64,000 nt of DNA from Acidobacteriota bacterium (GTDB lineage: Bacteria > Acidobacteriota > Terriglobia > Acidiferrales > UBA7541), in the NCBI GenBank assembly GCA_003165465.1, contig PLUM01000083.1:156-64155 (forward strand). The letters run 5' to 3'. Positions 56,817 to 64,000 of the stretch are shown piece by piece. The translations under genes and the position numbers were made by a program. Below the pieces are notes generated by a model. The model worked only from the letters and a program-made list of their open reading frames with translations. It was not told the DNA's origin and made no database searches. Every line of letters begins with the position of its first letter. Within the stretch, counting starts at the first letter, position 1.

Positions 56817-57242
56817 TCATTCCCCTAGAAGCGCCTGCGCACTGCGAAGACGGCGCGTGAGATGGTCGATGTCCTCAGTAATGCGGCTCTCGGGGTGGAC
56901 TCTGTCGTATTCGATCTTGATTGTAGCTAGACGCTGATACAATCGAGTGTGACATCTGTCGCAATGGCCGGTGCTCGCATGGCTGACCGTTTTCTTTCCA
57001 CATGCCCGGCAACCCCATTTCTCGAAATAAAGGCTCCACTTCCGCTGCTCGAACACATCCTGAATCCGGCGAGTCTCTTGGGCCGCTTCTTTCAATCGGA
57101 AGTCTGGCTCCAATTGACCGCCGTTTCGCGCGGTCATCATCTCTTCCAACTGTTCCCTAACGAAACCACGGAGCATTGCTTTCATGTCCGCAGGCGACGG
57201 TTTGCGCACAATCTCTATGCTGACGTTCTTTTTCCGTGGCAT
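56817..57242 (-). CDS. Element-borne zinc-ribbon protein of unknown function
   Basis: A 141-residue protein. The N-terminal half is basic and helical (PADMKAMLRGFVREQLEEMMTARNGG). A zinc ribbon follows: WGCRACGKK and CDRCHTRLYQRL, giving four Cys. The C-terminal helix is charged. It lies 9 bp downstream of the integrase gene on the same strand, so the two are probably one transcript. Small DNA-binding proteins beside an integrase often act as excision or directionality factors, but this one has no winged-helix pattern, so that role is only a guess. Confidence 0.65.
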   Translation of the reverse strand: MPRKKNVSIEIVRKPSPADMKAMLRGFVREQLEEMMTARNGGQLEPDFRLKEAAQETRRIQDVFEQRKWSLYFEKWGCRACGKKTVSHASTGHCDRCHTRLYQRLATIKIEYDRVHPESRITEDIDHLTRRLRSAQALLGE

Positions 57243-57251
57243 GACAGCCTC

Positions 57252-58376
57252 CTATCCTCGTGGGTGACATTTCTTGTGAATGTCGATCAATTGTCCCGGC
57301 GTGACGTGCGTGTAGATCATCGTGTCTGAAACGGAGCTATGCCCTAGTAGTTCCTGGATGCCTCGCAGGTCCGCTCCGTCGGCTAGCAAGTGAGTCGAAA
57401 AGGCGTGCCGGAATGAGTGTGGGTGTATGCCCGCGATCCCGGCCCGCACAGCCGCCCGTTTCACGATGCGGAGCAGTTGGCGCGTGCTGATAGGCAGGTT
57501 ATGTTTCGTGCGCGTGGTATTTGCGGAGCCGATTAGCGTCAGGAATTTGGACTGAGCCTCGTCACGCGACATTTTAGAGACGCTTCCAAGCCATTGCTTG
57601 TGCTGGATGCCCGGCCCGCCATCCTTGGGGTATTCGCGCCAGTATCCGTACCACCATCCGCCGGGTGTGCTCTTTGGTCTGACTTTCGAGACGGTAAACT
57701 TCTGCCCAAGGAAATCGTCTTGGAACAGAAAGCCTTCGCGCCGATCACCCAGGTAGGCGAGCAGGGCTTCCCGCGCCATGCGGCCGAAAAGCACGTCCCT
57801 TTCTTTTTTTCCCTTGCCGAGCACGCGAATCGTGCCAATCTCGCCATCTGAAAAATCAATGTCCTCGTACCGCATTCCCGCCACTTCGGCCACACGGCAT
57901 CCGGTTGCATAGAAGGTTTCGAGAATGGCGCGGTCGCGTGGTGATTTTGTTGCCTCGATGATCTTGCGGGCTTCTTTGACCGTGGGGAATCGCGGAAGAT
58001 GCCTGTGCCGTATACGAGTCCTGATAAACCGGGCGACATTGGTACTCACTACGCCGCCGAGTTTCAGGAATCCAAAGAATGCGCGTAACCCGTAAAGTTT
58101 TTGTTCGAGGCTACTAGACCCGATGCCGCGCCCTTGAAGGGACGCGAAATACTCCCTTATGTCGATATGCTTAATTTCGGTAAGACTGCGGGAGCCGATG
58201 AACCGGCAAAAGTCGGCTATCAGGGGAGCGTATGATCTGCGGGTGTGTGACGAGTATTCCTGAATCTCAAGCCATTGTGAGAACTTCGCGGCCAAGCAGA
58301 GATTGTCCTTCGCGTAGGAACGGATGGGCTTGCTGTTTGGGAATCGTGCGGAATCGACTACACTTTGCAAAGCCAT
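57252..58376 (-). CDS. Tyrosine integrase of the tRNA-Thr element
   Basis: A 374-residue recombinase. An N-terminal arm-like region (about residues 1-30) and a SAM-like core-binding domain (KFSQWLEIQEYSSHTRRSYAPLIADF) precede the catalytic domain: Arg in ATGCRVAEVAG, Lys in GKGKKERDV, HSFRHAFSTHLLADGADLR, LGHSSVSDTMIYTHV with the nucleophile Tyr. Between the Lys and the HxxR box there is an unusual insert of about 75 residues rich in Trp, Tyr and Gly (GGWWYGYWREYPKDGG), which may contact DNA. It lies about 600 bp from the tRNA-Thr fragment, as expected for a site-specific element. Confidence 0.92.
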   Translation of the reverse strand: MALQSVVDSARFPNSKPIRSYAKDNLCLAAKFSQWLEIQEYSSHTRRSYAPLIADFCRFIGSRSLTEIKHIDIREYFASLQGRGIGSSSLEQKLYGLRAFFGFLKLGGVVSTNVARFIRTRIRHRHLPRFPTVKEARKIIEATKSPRDRAILETFYATGCRVAEVAGMRYEDIDFSDGEIGTIRVLGKGKKERDVLFGRMAREALLAYLGDRREGFLFQDDFLGQKFTVSKVRPKSTPGGWWYGYWREYPKDGGPGIQHKQWLGSVSKMSRDEAQSKFLTLIGSANTTRTKHNLPISTRQLLRIVKRAAVRAGIAGIHPHSFRHAFSTHLLADGADLRGIQELLGHSSVSDTMIYTHVTPGQLIDIHKKCHPRG

Positions 58377-58442
58377 TTGACACCTCCGCGTGTCATTCGG
58401 TTAGGGGCGTGTCGGTGTTGGATGCACCGGCGCGTCCCGTTC

Positions 58443-58571
58443 TTACTTCTTTTTCAGATATGCCTCGATTGCTTTGCGGATCAACGCGCTAACAGGCGCT
58501 CCGGTCTTTTCAGAAATGACTTTGAGCTTTTTTACGTGATCGTCCTTGAGCCAGATGTTCGTGCGCTTCAT
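58443..58571 (-). CDS. Ribbon-helix-helix DNA-binding protein (42 residues)
   Basis: A 42-residue protein: MKRTNIWLKDDHVKKLKVIS, then EKTGAPVSALIRKAIEAYLKKK. The short N-terminal strand RTNIWL, followed by two helices with the turn KTGAPVSALIR, is the Arc/CopG-type ribbon-helix-helix pattern, complete at this size. A near-consensus promoter stands just upstream, and two direct TATGCGC repeats (58571-58577 and 58589-58595) flank its -10 box, so autorepression is plausible. It could control the integrase, which follows 67 bp downstream on the same strand. Confidence 0.8.
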   Translation of the reverse strand: MKRTNIWLKDDHVKKLKVISEKTGAPVSALIRKAIEAYLKKK

Positions 58572-58578
58572 ATGCGCT

Positions 58579-58608
58579 CTTATACACCTATGCGCAGAAC
58601 TGTGTCAA
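58579..58608 (-). promoter_or_regulatory. Near-consensus promoter of the ribbon-helix-helix gene
   Basis: On the minus strand TTGACA (58603-58608) is followed after 18 bp by TATAAG (58579-58584). The start site would fall at about 58572-58573, next to the ATG at 58571, giving a leaderless or nearly leaderless message. TATGCGC repeats flank the -10 box and are candidate operators. Confidence 0.7.
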
Positions 58609-58648
58609 GGTCCCATCTATTGCGGTAGTGGTACAGGTTGAAATTTGA

Positions 58649-59095
58649 TTAGGCAATCTTGACGAGGGTGTCCGATTTCTGCTCCAGCTCTTGTTTTTGC
58701 TTTGTCCTGCCGTAAACGAAAACAACTGCCAAACTTGCGAGAGCGGTAATAATCGACGCAAGCCCAGCCGCACCCTTTCCTAATTGAATGAGGTAGACAC
58801 CGCCTCCTATCGCAGTCATGCAAATGATGAAACCGTAGATTGGGCCTCTCTTCGAGTTGTGACAGTTTGCAGTTACCACCGTTTTTTCTAGTTCCTGTCG
58901 GTGCGCGGCTTGCTTTTCGGCCATAGCAATAATTCGATCAGCCGCGCCAGGATGAGCTTCGTTATACTTCACTAAAATATCAGGATGAGGAAGCGGGCCT
59001 GCGTAGTGAACCCCAGAAGCAGTTATTTGGAAAGTTCCAGCTTGTTGCAGGTTTTGTCGAGCCAACTGTCGGCGGAGCTTATCTTGCTTGCTCAA
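58649..59095 (-). CDS. DUF2335 membrane protein
   Basis: A 148-residue protein. The N-terminal 80 residues are soluble with the signature HYAGPLPHPDILVKYNEAHPGAADRIIAMAEKQAAHRQELE, followed by two membrane helices (about residues 86-105 and 109-128) and a charged tail. The layout is that of DUF2335, a predicted phage- and mobile-element-associated membrane protein family of unknown biochemical role; superinfection exclusion or defence has been suggested for some small element membrane proteins, but not shown here. Its start overlaps the end of the next upstream gene by 17 bp. Confidence 0.8.
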   Translation of the reverse strand: MSKQDKLRRQLARQNLQQAGTFQITASGVHYAGPLPHPDILVKYNEAHPGAADRIIAMAEKQAAHRQELEKTVVTANCHNSKRGPIYGFIICMTAIGGGVYLIQLGKGAAGLASIITALASLAVVFVYGRTKQKQELEQKSDTLVKIA

Positions 59096-59303
59096 TGCGA
59101 ATATCCTGAGACAATTTCATGATTGCATCGCCTAGATCGTTGCCGACTATTGTCCAATCGCAAAGAGTCGCTCTAGAATCCGCCTCAGGTTCATTGCGGC
59201 TTCTATTATAAACATCAAATGTGCCGTTGAAATCAAGCAGGCGCGCCACTCCGCTAGTAAAAGAGGGGTTGGCGAAAAGAAACGTAGCTACAGCGCGAGA
59301 CAC
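59079..59303 (-). CDS. Small element protein of unknown function
   Basis: A 74-residue protein: a hydrophobic N-terminus (ATFLFANPSFTSGVARLLDF) followed by GTFDVYNRSRNEPEADSRATLCDWTIVGNDLGDAI. Proteins with the pattern FDxYNxSxxxxxADxRAxxxDWxxVGxDxxxAM occur on many phage-like elements next to DUF2335-type genes. The role is unknown. It overlaps the DUF2335 gene by 17 bp, so the two are translationally coupled. Confidence 0.62.
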   Translation of the reverse strand: MSRAVATFLFANPSFTSGVARLLDFNGTFDVYNRSRNEPEADSRATLCDWTIVGNDLGDAIMKLSQDIRIEQAR

Positions 59304-59333
59304 AAAGCCAGTTTACGCTTTATTATTGCAAAG

Positions 59334-59549
59334 TCAAGCCGCCATCTCGGTTCTCGCGTCCAATAGCAAAACGACCTCTTCGATGCTCCAAACATGGTCA
59401 GAGATTCCTGCTTCCATCGCGGGAGTGACGCGCAAGGTTTGGTGAATCCGGCAGAAATTGTAGTGCATATAATGGAGCGCAATCGCCCAGTAGTGATTAT
59501 CGACCTTTTTTGAAAAACCAATGGAAGGTTTGGGACGCCATTTTCCGGC
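59334..59549 (-). pseudogene. C-terminal remnant of an IS1-like transposase
   Basis: Reading on from the stop codon of the large virion gene, in the same frame, 71 sense codons spell GFSKKVDNHYWAIALHYMHY, then FCRIHQTLRVTPAMEAG and VWSIEEVVLLLD, ending in TGA. This is the recognisable C-terminal end of IS1-type DDE transposases (typical form FSKKxENHxxALALxxxxYNFxRIHxTLRVTPAMxAG). No start codon or N-terminal catalytic part is present, so it is a decayed fragment. No terminal inverted repeats are visible. Confidence 0.72.
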
Positions 59550-62500
59550 TTAGGGTGCAATTCCAATCTGCGCTCTTGTTTGCGGCGTCAAAGCATGGGC
59601 GCGGCCAACCAACTTCTCGAATAGCATCTGTTTGATTTCCGGTTTCTCGATCATCTCCGCTTGTGCTGCTTGCCGGAACTTGGACACGATGTCTCGCACG
59701 ATTAAGGATTTTCCGCCATCGGGGCCATCGGTCTGACGCTGATATTCCGGCGTTTTGATTAGCTCGGCAAGCGTGTCCTTCATTCCTTTTCCGCCAATCT
59801 TCAAATCGTTCCCAGCCAAGCCAACGTAAGTGGCGTACTGGAACGGTGTCAGCGGCACACCTTCGGCAGCGCGTTCCGGCTGCATTCTCACGTCAGGCGG
59901 CGCGGAGCCGAAGAGAGTTTTTGCTGGCATGGTGAGCCTATCGGCAATCTGCGCACGCACAAGTTCCTTTGCCACGGGATCGTTTTGACTGTTGGTGTAG
60001 ACCGGAGAAAGAATATCCGGCCCCAGTCCCGGTGTAACCTGTATCGGTTCGCCGAAGATGTTCTGCTGTGGCGGAAGGGTCTTGCTCCATCCCGGCGTCG
60101 AGGCTTTGATGGCGTCAATCGTGCTGTTCACTGCTCTGAGAATTGGGTCTTGTTCTCGATTGATCGTGCGCACAACCGAAGGCACAACTGTCCTGGCGTA
60201 GCCTTCCATCAAGGATTGCATTTTCTTGTCAGGCTGCTGAAGTGCATCCAGCCAATTGGAAATTCCCTGGGTGTAGGTCTTGCTCATCATGTTATGACCG
60301 AGAGCAAGAACAATGGCGTTTGCTGCGGTGTATTGATCTTCCTCGGGGATGTGAGAATTGATTTCCATGTAGTCGGCAATAGCTCCGAGCATCGCGCCAA
60401 ACGGTTCCACGCGATTGTAGGAATAGGCCGTTCCGTTCACGATGAAACTATACGGCGGGCGACCGCTGGCAGTATTCATGTCCCGCAATACTTTGTCCTT
60501 CGGCCCGCCGCCAGTCATGGAAAACTTCGCATCGGGTGCAAGTCCCTTTTCGTACACGGTAGCGATGGCAGCGGCAGTCAGCGCGCCGCTGGTTACTCTC
60601 GCAAGCGCCAGATCGCGCTGCGCTCCGCCAGCGTTAAAATCTTCCCAATTCTGCCGAGACAATAAACTGAGTCCGGGTACGCGCTGCCCGGCTTGCGTGG
60701 CGATGTTGGCGACCACGCGCAAGAATGGCTGAATGAATCGCCCCCCAGGAATCGCGTTGCGCAGTTTGTTGAACGCTTGCCCGACTGGACCTAACTCAGC
60801 TTGAAAAGTTTGTGTCAGCTTAAATTTGTCGGCAGCGTCCTTAATCGACGGTGGCGGATCGTTTTCAATCTCGGCAACTCTCGCGCTCAGATCGTCGCCT
60901 TCGAGTCCTTCCGCTTTTGCTTGCCTGAAAGCTTGCGCGTGCAATTCCATCGCGTAGTTGACGCCCTTAAAGAATGAGCTTTCAGCACTCAGCGCCCGCG
61001 TAGGAAGGTGGTAAATCAGATTGATCGCGTTTCCTACCGCTGTCCCATTCGAGAGATTCAGCTTTTCACGGCTGAGGTTCGTTTCACCAAACGTGCTTTC
61101 CGGGTCTTCACCTGTCGTGATGATCTTGCCCGCTGCTCGCAGTCCATCGCTCCAGCCGTCCACGATGCCACGCGCCATTGCGAGAGGTTCGCCTTGCTCG
61201 ACGCCTGGACCTTCCGCGCCGAATAGTCTTTGTACACCGCGTATCTGCGCAGCAAGGGTGCGCTCTCCAATCGACCACGGAACCATTGCGGATTCGCTTG
61301 TGACCTTGGCAGCGTGAGTCTGAGGCCCGCTCAAAAGTCCCCACGTCATCCATGCTTCGTGAAGTAGATCCACGCCCTGACTTGCCGCGTTTGTTACTTT
61401 GCTCAGAAAGTCTATCCGCTGATCTTGTCTCGGCAGTGCTTGGAGCATCTTTGCCAGCGTGATCGGGTCTGTATCAACCGTTGAGCTGAAGCGCGAGGAA
61501 ATGTCTGCGATGTCGGACGGTGACAAGGCGGGGCGCGCCGCATCGGACATAATCTGATGCGATTCAAGCGTGCGAGCGGCCGTCCTGCTCGATTGTTCTC
61601 GCAGAGATTCTAATTGCCCGGCAAGAGATACCGCAGATTTTAGCTGCTGGGCTGCATCGGTATCCCCGGCGAGTGTCGCCTTTGCAAGATTATCGACGTG
61701 AGTAGCAGCCGAATCCCGAAGATCACGAAGCGCGAGCATCTCACCGGGACGCAGCGGGGCGCCTGGTTCAACCGCAAGCGCCTGCTGAATGGTCAGCGCG
61801 GAACTGGACTCCGCTATTGTGGCAGCGTGAGACTGCGTAGCGCGGGACTTGGCAAGGCTCGATGCGTTCATCCTGTTTATGTCGGCAATGACGGCCTTGG
61901 TTGAATCTTCCGCGTCGATGTATTTGAGGTTGACGCGCAGTTCCGGCTGCGCTCCCGGCTCGCCTTCCGCTCCCGGCTCGGCAGGTGGTTTCGATTGTTG
62001 GCTGCGGTCGTAATTCCTCTGCATCGAATCTGGAAGCGCATCACGAAACGCTGCTTTCCCCGACTGGATTGCCATTGCCCCGAGCACCGTCATTTTCCCT
62101 AGTATTTCCCGAGACTTTGGACCTAGCCCGCCTTCATCCTTGAGCGCTTGCTGGTATTCCTTGTTTTTCTGCCACAGTGCCTCACCCATATTGAGGCCGA
62201 AATAAAGCGCCAGAAGTTTACTCCCGCCGTACTCTGCAATCTTTGGGATCGCGCCCAGCGCACCGGCACCCGCGAACATGGCAATATTCGGGACGCTCTG
62301 GAAAATGTCTGTAGCCTGCTTCTCCAGCCCCGATAGAAAACCTGGACCTACAATGTGTTCGGCAATGTTTTGCTGGTTCTCATCCGCTGGATGTACGGGA
62401 AGGCCAAACAATCCCATCGGCCCCTTACCGGCAAAACGAGGATCAACCGTATCTCCCGCAAATGTCGAGGAAGGCAGGGCATCAAGCTCCTGCTGAGGTG

Positions 62501-62642
62501 TAGGTTCGGCCGGCTGGGGCGCGGGCGCTGGTCCTTGTTGCAATTTCGATTGCACCAGTGCGTCCACACTCGCGTTCTCGGACTCGGAGCGGCTCTGCAA
62601 GTACTGCTCGCCGATGTTCCCTTGTTGCGGCTCGTTTGCCAT
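59550..62642 (-). CDS. Large phage virion-type protein (internal/ejection-like)
   Basis: A 1030-residue protein from ATG 62642 (GGAGGG upstream). The N-terminal 80 residues are Gln/Pro/Ser-rich. Hydrophobic Gly/Ala-rich segments occur near residues 110-160 (VPNIAMFAGAGALGAIPKIAEYGG), a coiled-coil-like region spans about 230-380, and a C-terminal part starts with LIYHLPTRALSAESSFFKGVNYAMELHAQAFRQ, then FIQPFLRVVANIATQAG and GRPPYSFIVNGTAYSYNRVEPFG. Such long proteins, with membrane-active patches and a conserved C-terminal membrane-associated region, are typical of internal or DNA-ejection proteins of podovirus-like phages. No enzyme motif is seen. It lies behind a second virion-type gene. 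Confidence 0.6.
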   Translation of the reverse strand: MANEPQQGNIGEQYLQSRSESENASVDALVQSKLQQGPAPAPQPAEPTPQQELDALPSSTFAGDTVDPRFAGKGPMGLFGLPVHPADENQQNIAEHIVGPGFLSGLEKQATDIFQSVPNIAMFAGAGALGAIPKIAEYGGSKLLALYFGLNMGEALWQKNKEYQQALKDEGGLGPKSREILGKMTVLGAMAIQSGKAAFRDALPDSMQRNYDRSQQSKPPAEPGAEGEPGAQPELRVNLKYIDAEDSTKAVIADINRMNASSLAKSRATQSHAATIAESSSALTIQQALAVEPGAPLRPGEMLALRDLRDSAATHVDNLAKATLAGDTDAAQQLKSAVSLAGQLESLREQSSRTAARTLESHQIMSDAARPALSPSDIADISSRFSSTVDTDPITLAKMLQALPRQDQRIDFLSKVTNAASQGVDLLHEAWMTWGLLSGPQTHAAKVTSESAMVPWSIGERTLAAQIRGVQRLFGAEGPGVEQGEPLAMARGIVDGWSDGLRAAGKIITTGEDPESTFGETNLSREKLNLSNGTAVGNAINLIYHLPTRALSAESSFFKGVNYAMELHAQAFRQAKAEGLEGDDLSARVAEIENDPPPSIKDAADKFKLTQTFQAELGPVGQAFNKLRNAIPGGRFIQPFLRVVANIATQAGQRVPGLSLLSRQNWEDFNAGGAQRDLALARVTSGALTAAAIATVYEKGLAPDAKFSMTGGGPKDKVLRDMNTASGRPPYSFIVNGTAYSYNRVEPFGAMLGAIADYMEINSHIPEEDQYTAANAIVLALGHNMMSKTYTQGISNWLDALQQPDKKMQSLMEGYARTVVPSVVRTINREQDPILRAVNSTIDAIKASTPGWSKTLPPQQNIFGEPIQVTPGLGPDILSPVYTNSQNDPVAKELVRAQIADRLTMPAKTLFGSAPPDVRMQPERAAEGVPLTPFQYATYVGLAGNDLKIGGKGMKDTLAELIKTPEYQRQTDGPDGGKSLIVRDIVSKFRQAAQAEMIEKPEIKQMLFEKLVGRAHALTPQTRAQIGIAP

Positions 62643-62643
62643 A

Positions 62644-63996
62644 TTACTTCCCTCCAATGCGAGTTAAGTCTTGTTCCGCCGTATCGAGTTCGGAAATCCT
62701 GTGAACGAGCTGGTTATATTCCGCGTCTGACATTCCTCTTGCGCGGGCCTGCTCGCGGGTTCCAATCTCCTGAATCGTCTTGAACGGCAGATTGCCGCGC
62801 AGGCGATCAATCGCTTGCTTGGTTGCGAATAGGCCAATCGGCGCGTACTTCCCTCGAATCTCAGGCTCGATTTGCAGCGGGTCTTCCTTCCCGCCAAACG
62901 CAGCGGACCGTTTTGTCAATTCTTCCAGCGCCATCGCGTAAGCCTGCTTCGATGCGCCGGTGATCTGATCCAAGGGACTAGTTACGCCGAAATCCGCCCG
63001 GAGCATTTCCTGTGCTTGCGCGTGTCGAGCCTTAATCTTTCCGTCAGTCTCTTCCGCTTTCTTCAGATTCTCCGCAAGGCGCGTTTGCAGTTGCCAATAA
63101 TCATCCCGCGCCAAAGCGCCGCCGCTGTAGTCTCGCGCCAATCGAGTCTGCAAGGCTGGTCCGGCAGAACTGGAATTAACCGCAATGGTGTAGTCGAGCA
63201 GTTTCCGGGGGTCGGAAGCATGGTCCGGGCCTTTTTCGATGTAGTTGCGAACCAGGTCGTACTCTGTGGCGTTCAAGTCAAGATTGCGGCGCTGGTTCTC
63301 CAGGTCGGGCAACGTCAATTGCCCATCGCGGGCGCGGGAAACCATTTCGCTAACCATGCTGTCCCGCACTTGCTTGAATGCCTTGTCTCGGTCCCGGTCA
63401 TCTTTCTCCTGCTGCGCGAGTGATTGAGACTGCCAGGCTCTCTGCTCGCTGTCTGCTTGGTCCAGGAAATGTTGCTTGGTTAAAGGGCCTAAAGTTGTGT
63501 CGGCCTCAATTTTTATTTGTGCTTGAAAGGGATTTTCCCGAATCTGTTTCACAAATCTCGCGCTGGTAATGTCAAGATGGAGACTATTTTCTTCCCTTTG
63601 CGCCCGCTCTGGATCCATCACGCCGTGAGCAACAGCACCGTCGAGATTGCCCTTAATCTGGGACAAGTATCCCGGAAGCTGTTCTTCGGTCCCATCAGCG
63701 GCCTGCCCCGCAAGAGCGTCATTCGATGTTGTAAGCTGCGCACCGTACGCTGCGATTGCTCTTTTATTCTGCTCATCCTGAGCATTAAGAATGTGGTGGT
63801 CGGAAAAACCTGTAAAAGCACTATTAAAATGTAAACGAACCTGCGGGTCTTTGATGTCTTTGGCGAGTTTATCGTGTACGGCCTGCAATCCCTTCTGTAC
63901 CGTTTCCGCGAGTTTGTTGGCCGGAACATTGGGGTCACTGAGCGTGTCCAGGTACAGCTGATTTGCAGCCACCGCGCCTTGTGAAACCTTCGCCAT
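62644..63996 (-). CDS. Coiled-coil phage virion-type protein, possibly truncated at the window edge
   Basis: At least 450 residues; the frame reaches the right edge, and ATG 63996 is the first start in view, so the true start may lie further right. The composition is helical, rich in Gln, Ala, Asp and Lys with no hydrophobic segment (for example DRDRDKAFKQVRDSMVSEMVSRARDGQL, LARDDYWQLQTRLAENLKKAEE), which suits an extended internal virion or tail-tube-associated protein. Its stop lies just before the start of the large virion protein, one base between them, so the two are co-translated. The exact role is not evident. Confidence 0.55.
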   Translation of the reverse strand: MAKVSQGAVAANQLYLDTLSDPNVPANKLAETVQKGLQAVHDKLAKDIKDPQVRLHFNSAFTGFSDHHILNAQDEQNKRAIAAYGAQLTTSNDALAGQAADGTEEQLPGYLSQIKGNLDGAVAHGVMDPERAQREENSLHLDITSARFVKQIRENPFQAQIKIEADTTLGPLTKQHFLDQADSEQRAWQSQSLAQQEKDDRDRDKAFKQVRDSMVSEMVSRARDGQLTLPDLENQRRNLDLNATEYDLVRNYIEKGPDHASDPRKLLDYTIAVNSSSAGPALQTRLARDYSGGALARDDYWQLQTRLAENLKKAEETDGKIKARHAQAQEMLRADFGVTSPLDQITGASKQAYAMALEELTKRSAAFGGKEDPLQIEPEIRGKYAPIGLFATKQAIDRLRGNLPFKTIQEIGTREQARARGMSDAEYNQLVHRISELDTAEQDLTRIGGK

Positions 63997-64000
63997 CGCT

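Noticed and set aside
59288..59566. A 92-codon frame from a TTG start between the virion gene and the small element gene
   Set aside because: Another frame of the same stretch reads as an IS1-like transposase tail, so this frame is not the coding one.

Overview
This 64-kb window looks like a chromosomal segment of an Acidobacteriota bacterium. That placement is inferred from content: two tandem von Willebrand A proteins of the acidobacterial TIGR03436 type, a photosynthetic-reaction-centre-type cytochrome c subunit in a non-phototroph context, two DUF6152 proteins, many secreted beta-propeller and cupin proteins, and a dispersed family of GTAGCxCxGGCTTCAGCC palindromes. The chromosomal part is GC-rich. 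The last 7.4 kb (from about 56.6 kb) is an integrated mobile element with lower GC.

Layout. 1-2.4 kb: 3' end of a B12-binding radical SAM gene, a secreted propeller and a small zinc-finger-like gene. 2.5-15.2 kb: mostly exported proteins (two cupins, an NHL propeller, a cyclophilin, two DUF6152 proteins, a tannase/feruloyl-esterase family enzyme, a diheme reaction-centre-type cytochrome c, two VWA proteins) plus kdsB. 15.4-34.2 kb: a minus-strand respiratory block. Read in the direction of transcription it runs ccmE, ccmF, ccmH, a CcmI-like gene, an unknown membrane-anchored protein, ccmA, ccmB, ccmC and ccmD (a 44-codon gene). It continues with a Rieske protein, split cytochrome b (N and C halves), an eight-heme membrane cytochrome c, a lipid-anchored cupredoxin-like protein, heme A synthase, heme O synthase, a small membrane protein, a DUF420 protein and deoB. 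Together these would build a quinol-oxidising cytochrome bc-type complex, mature its c-type hemes and supply heme O/A for a terminal oxidase that is not in the window.

34.4-47.4 kb: housekeeping genes (a [2Fe-2S] protein, accA, dnaE, a CCA-adding-type nucleotidyltransferase, xerD, murJ, lpxD, a nitronate monooxygenase-like enzyme). 47.6-56.5 kb: a second set of exported or redox proteins. It includes a MetE-like protein and three paralogous double NTF2/SnoaL-like proteins around a Tat-type FAD oxidoreductase and a pentaheme cytochrome, and ends with a Tat-type alpha/beta hydrolase.

56.6-64 kb: an integrative element or prophage. Its left end is a 45-bp 3' fragment of tRNA-Thr(CGT). Then come a zinc-ribbon protein, a tyrosine integrase, a 42-codon ribbon-helix-helix regulator behind a near-consensus promoter, a DUF2335 membrane protein, a small element protein, an IS1-like transposase remnant, and two large virion-type proteins, the second reaching the right edge.

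Nineteen intergenic palindromic repeat loci are scattered over the chromosomal part and none was seen in the mobile element. Several touch or supply the stop codon of the neighbouring gene. Function calls rest on motif recognition by eye; no database search was run.
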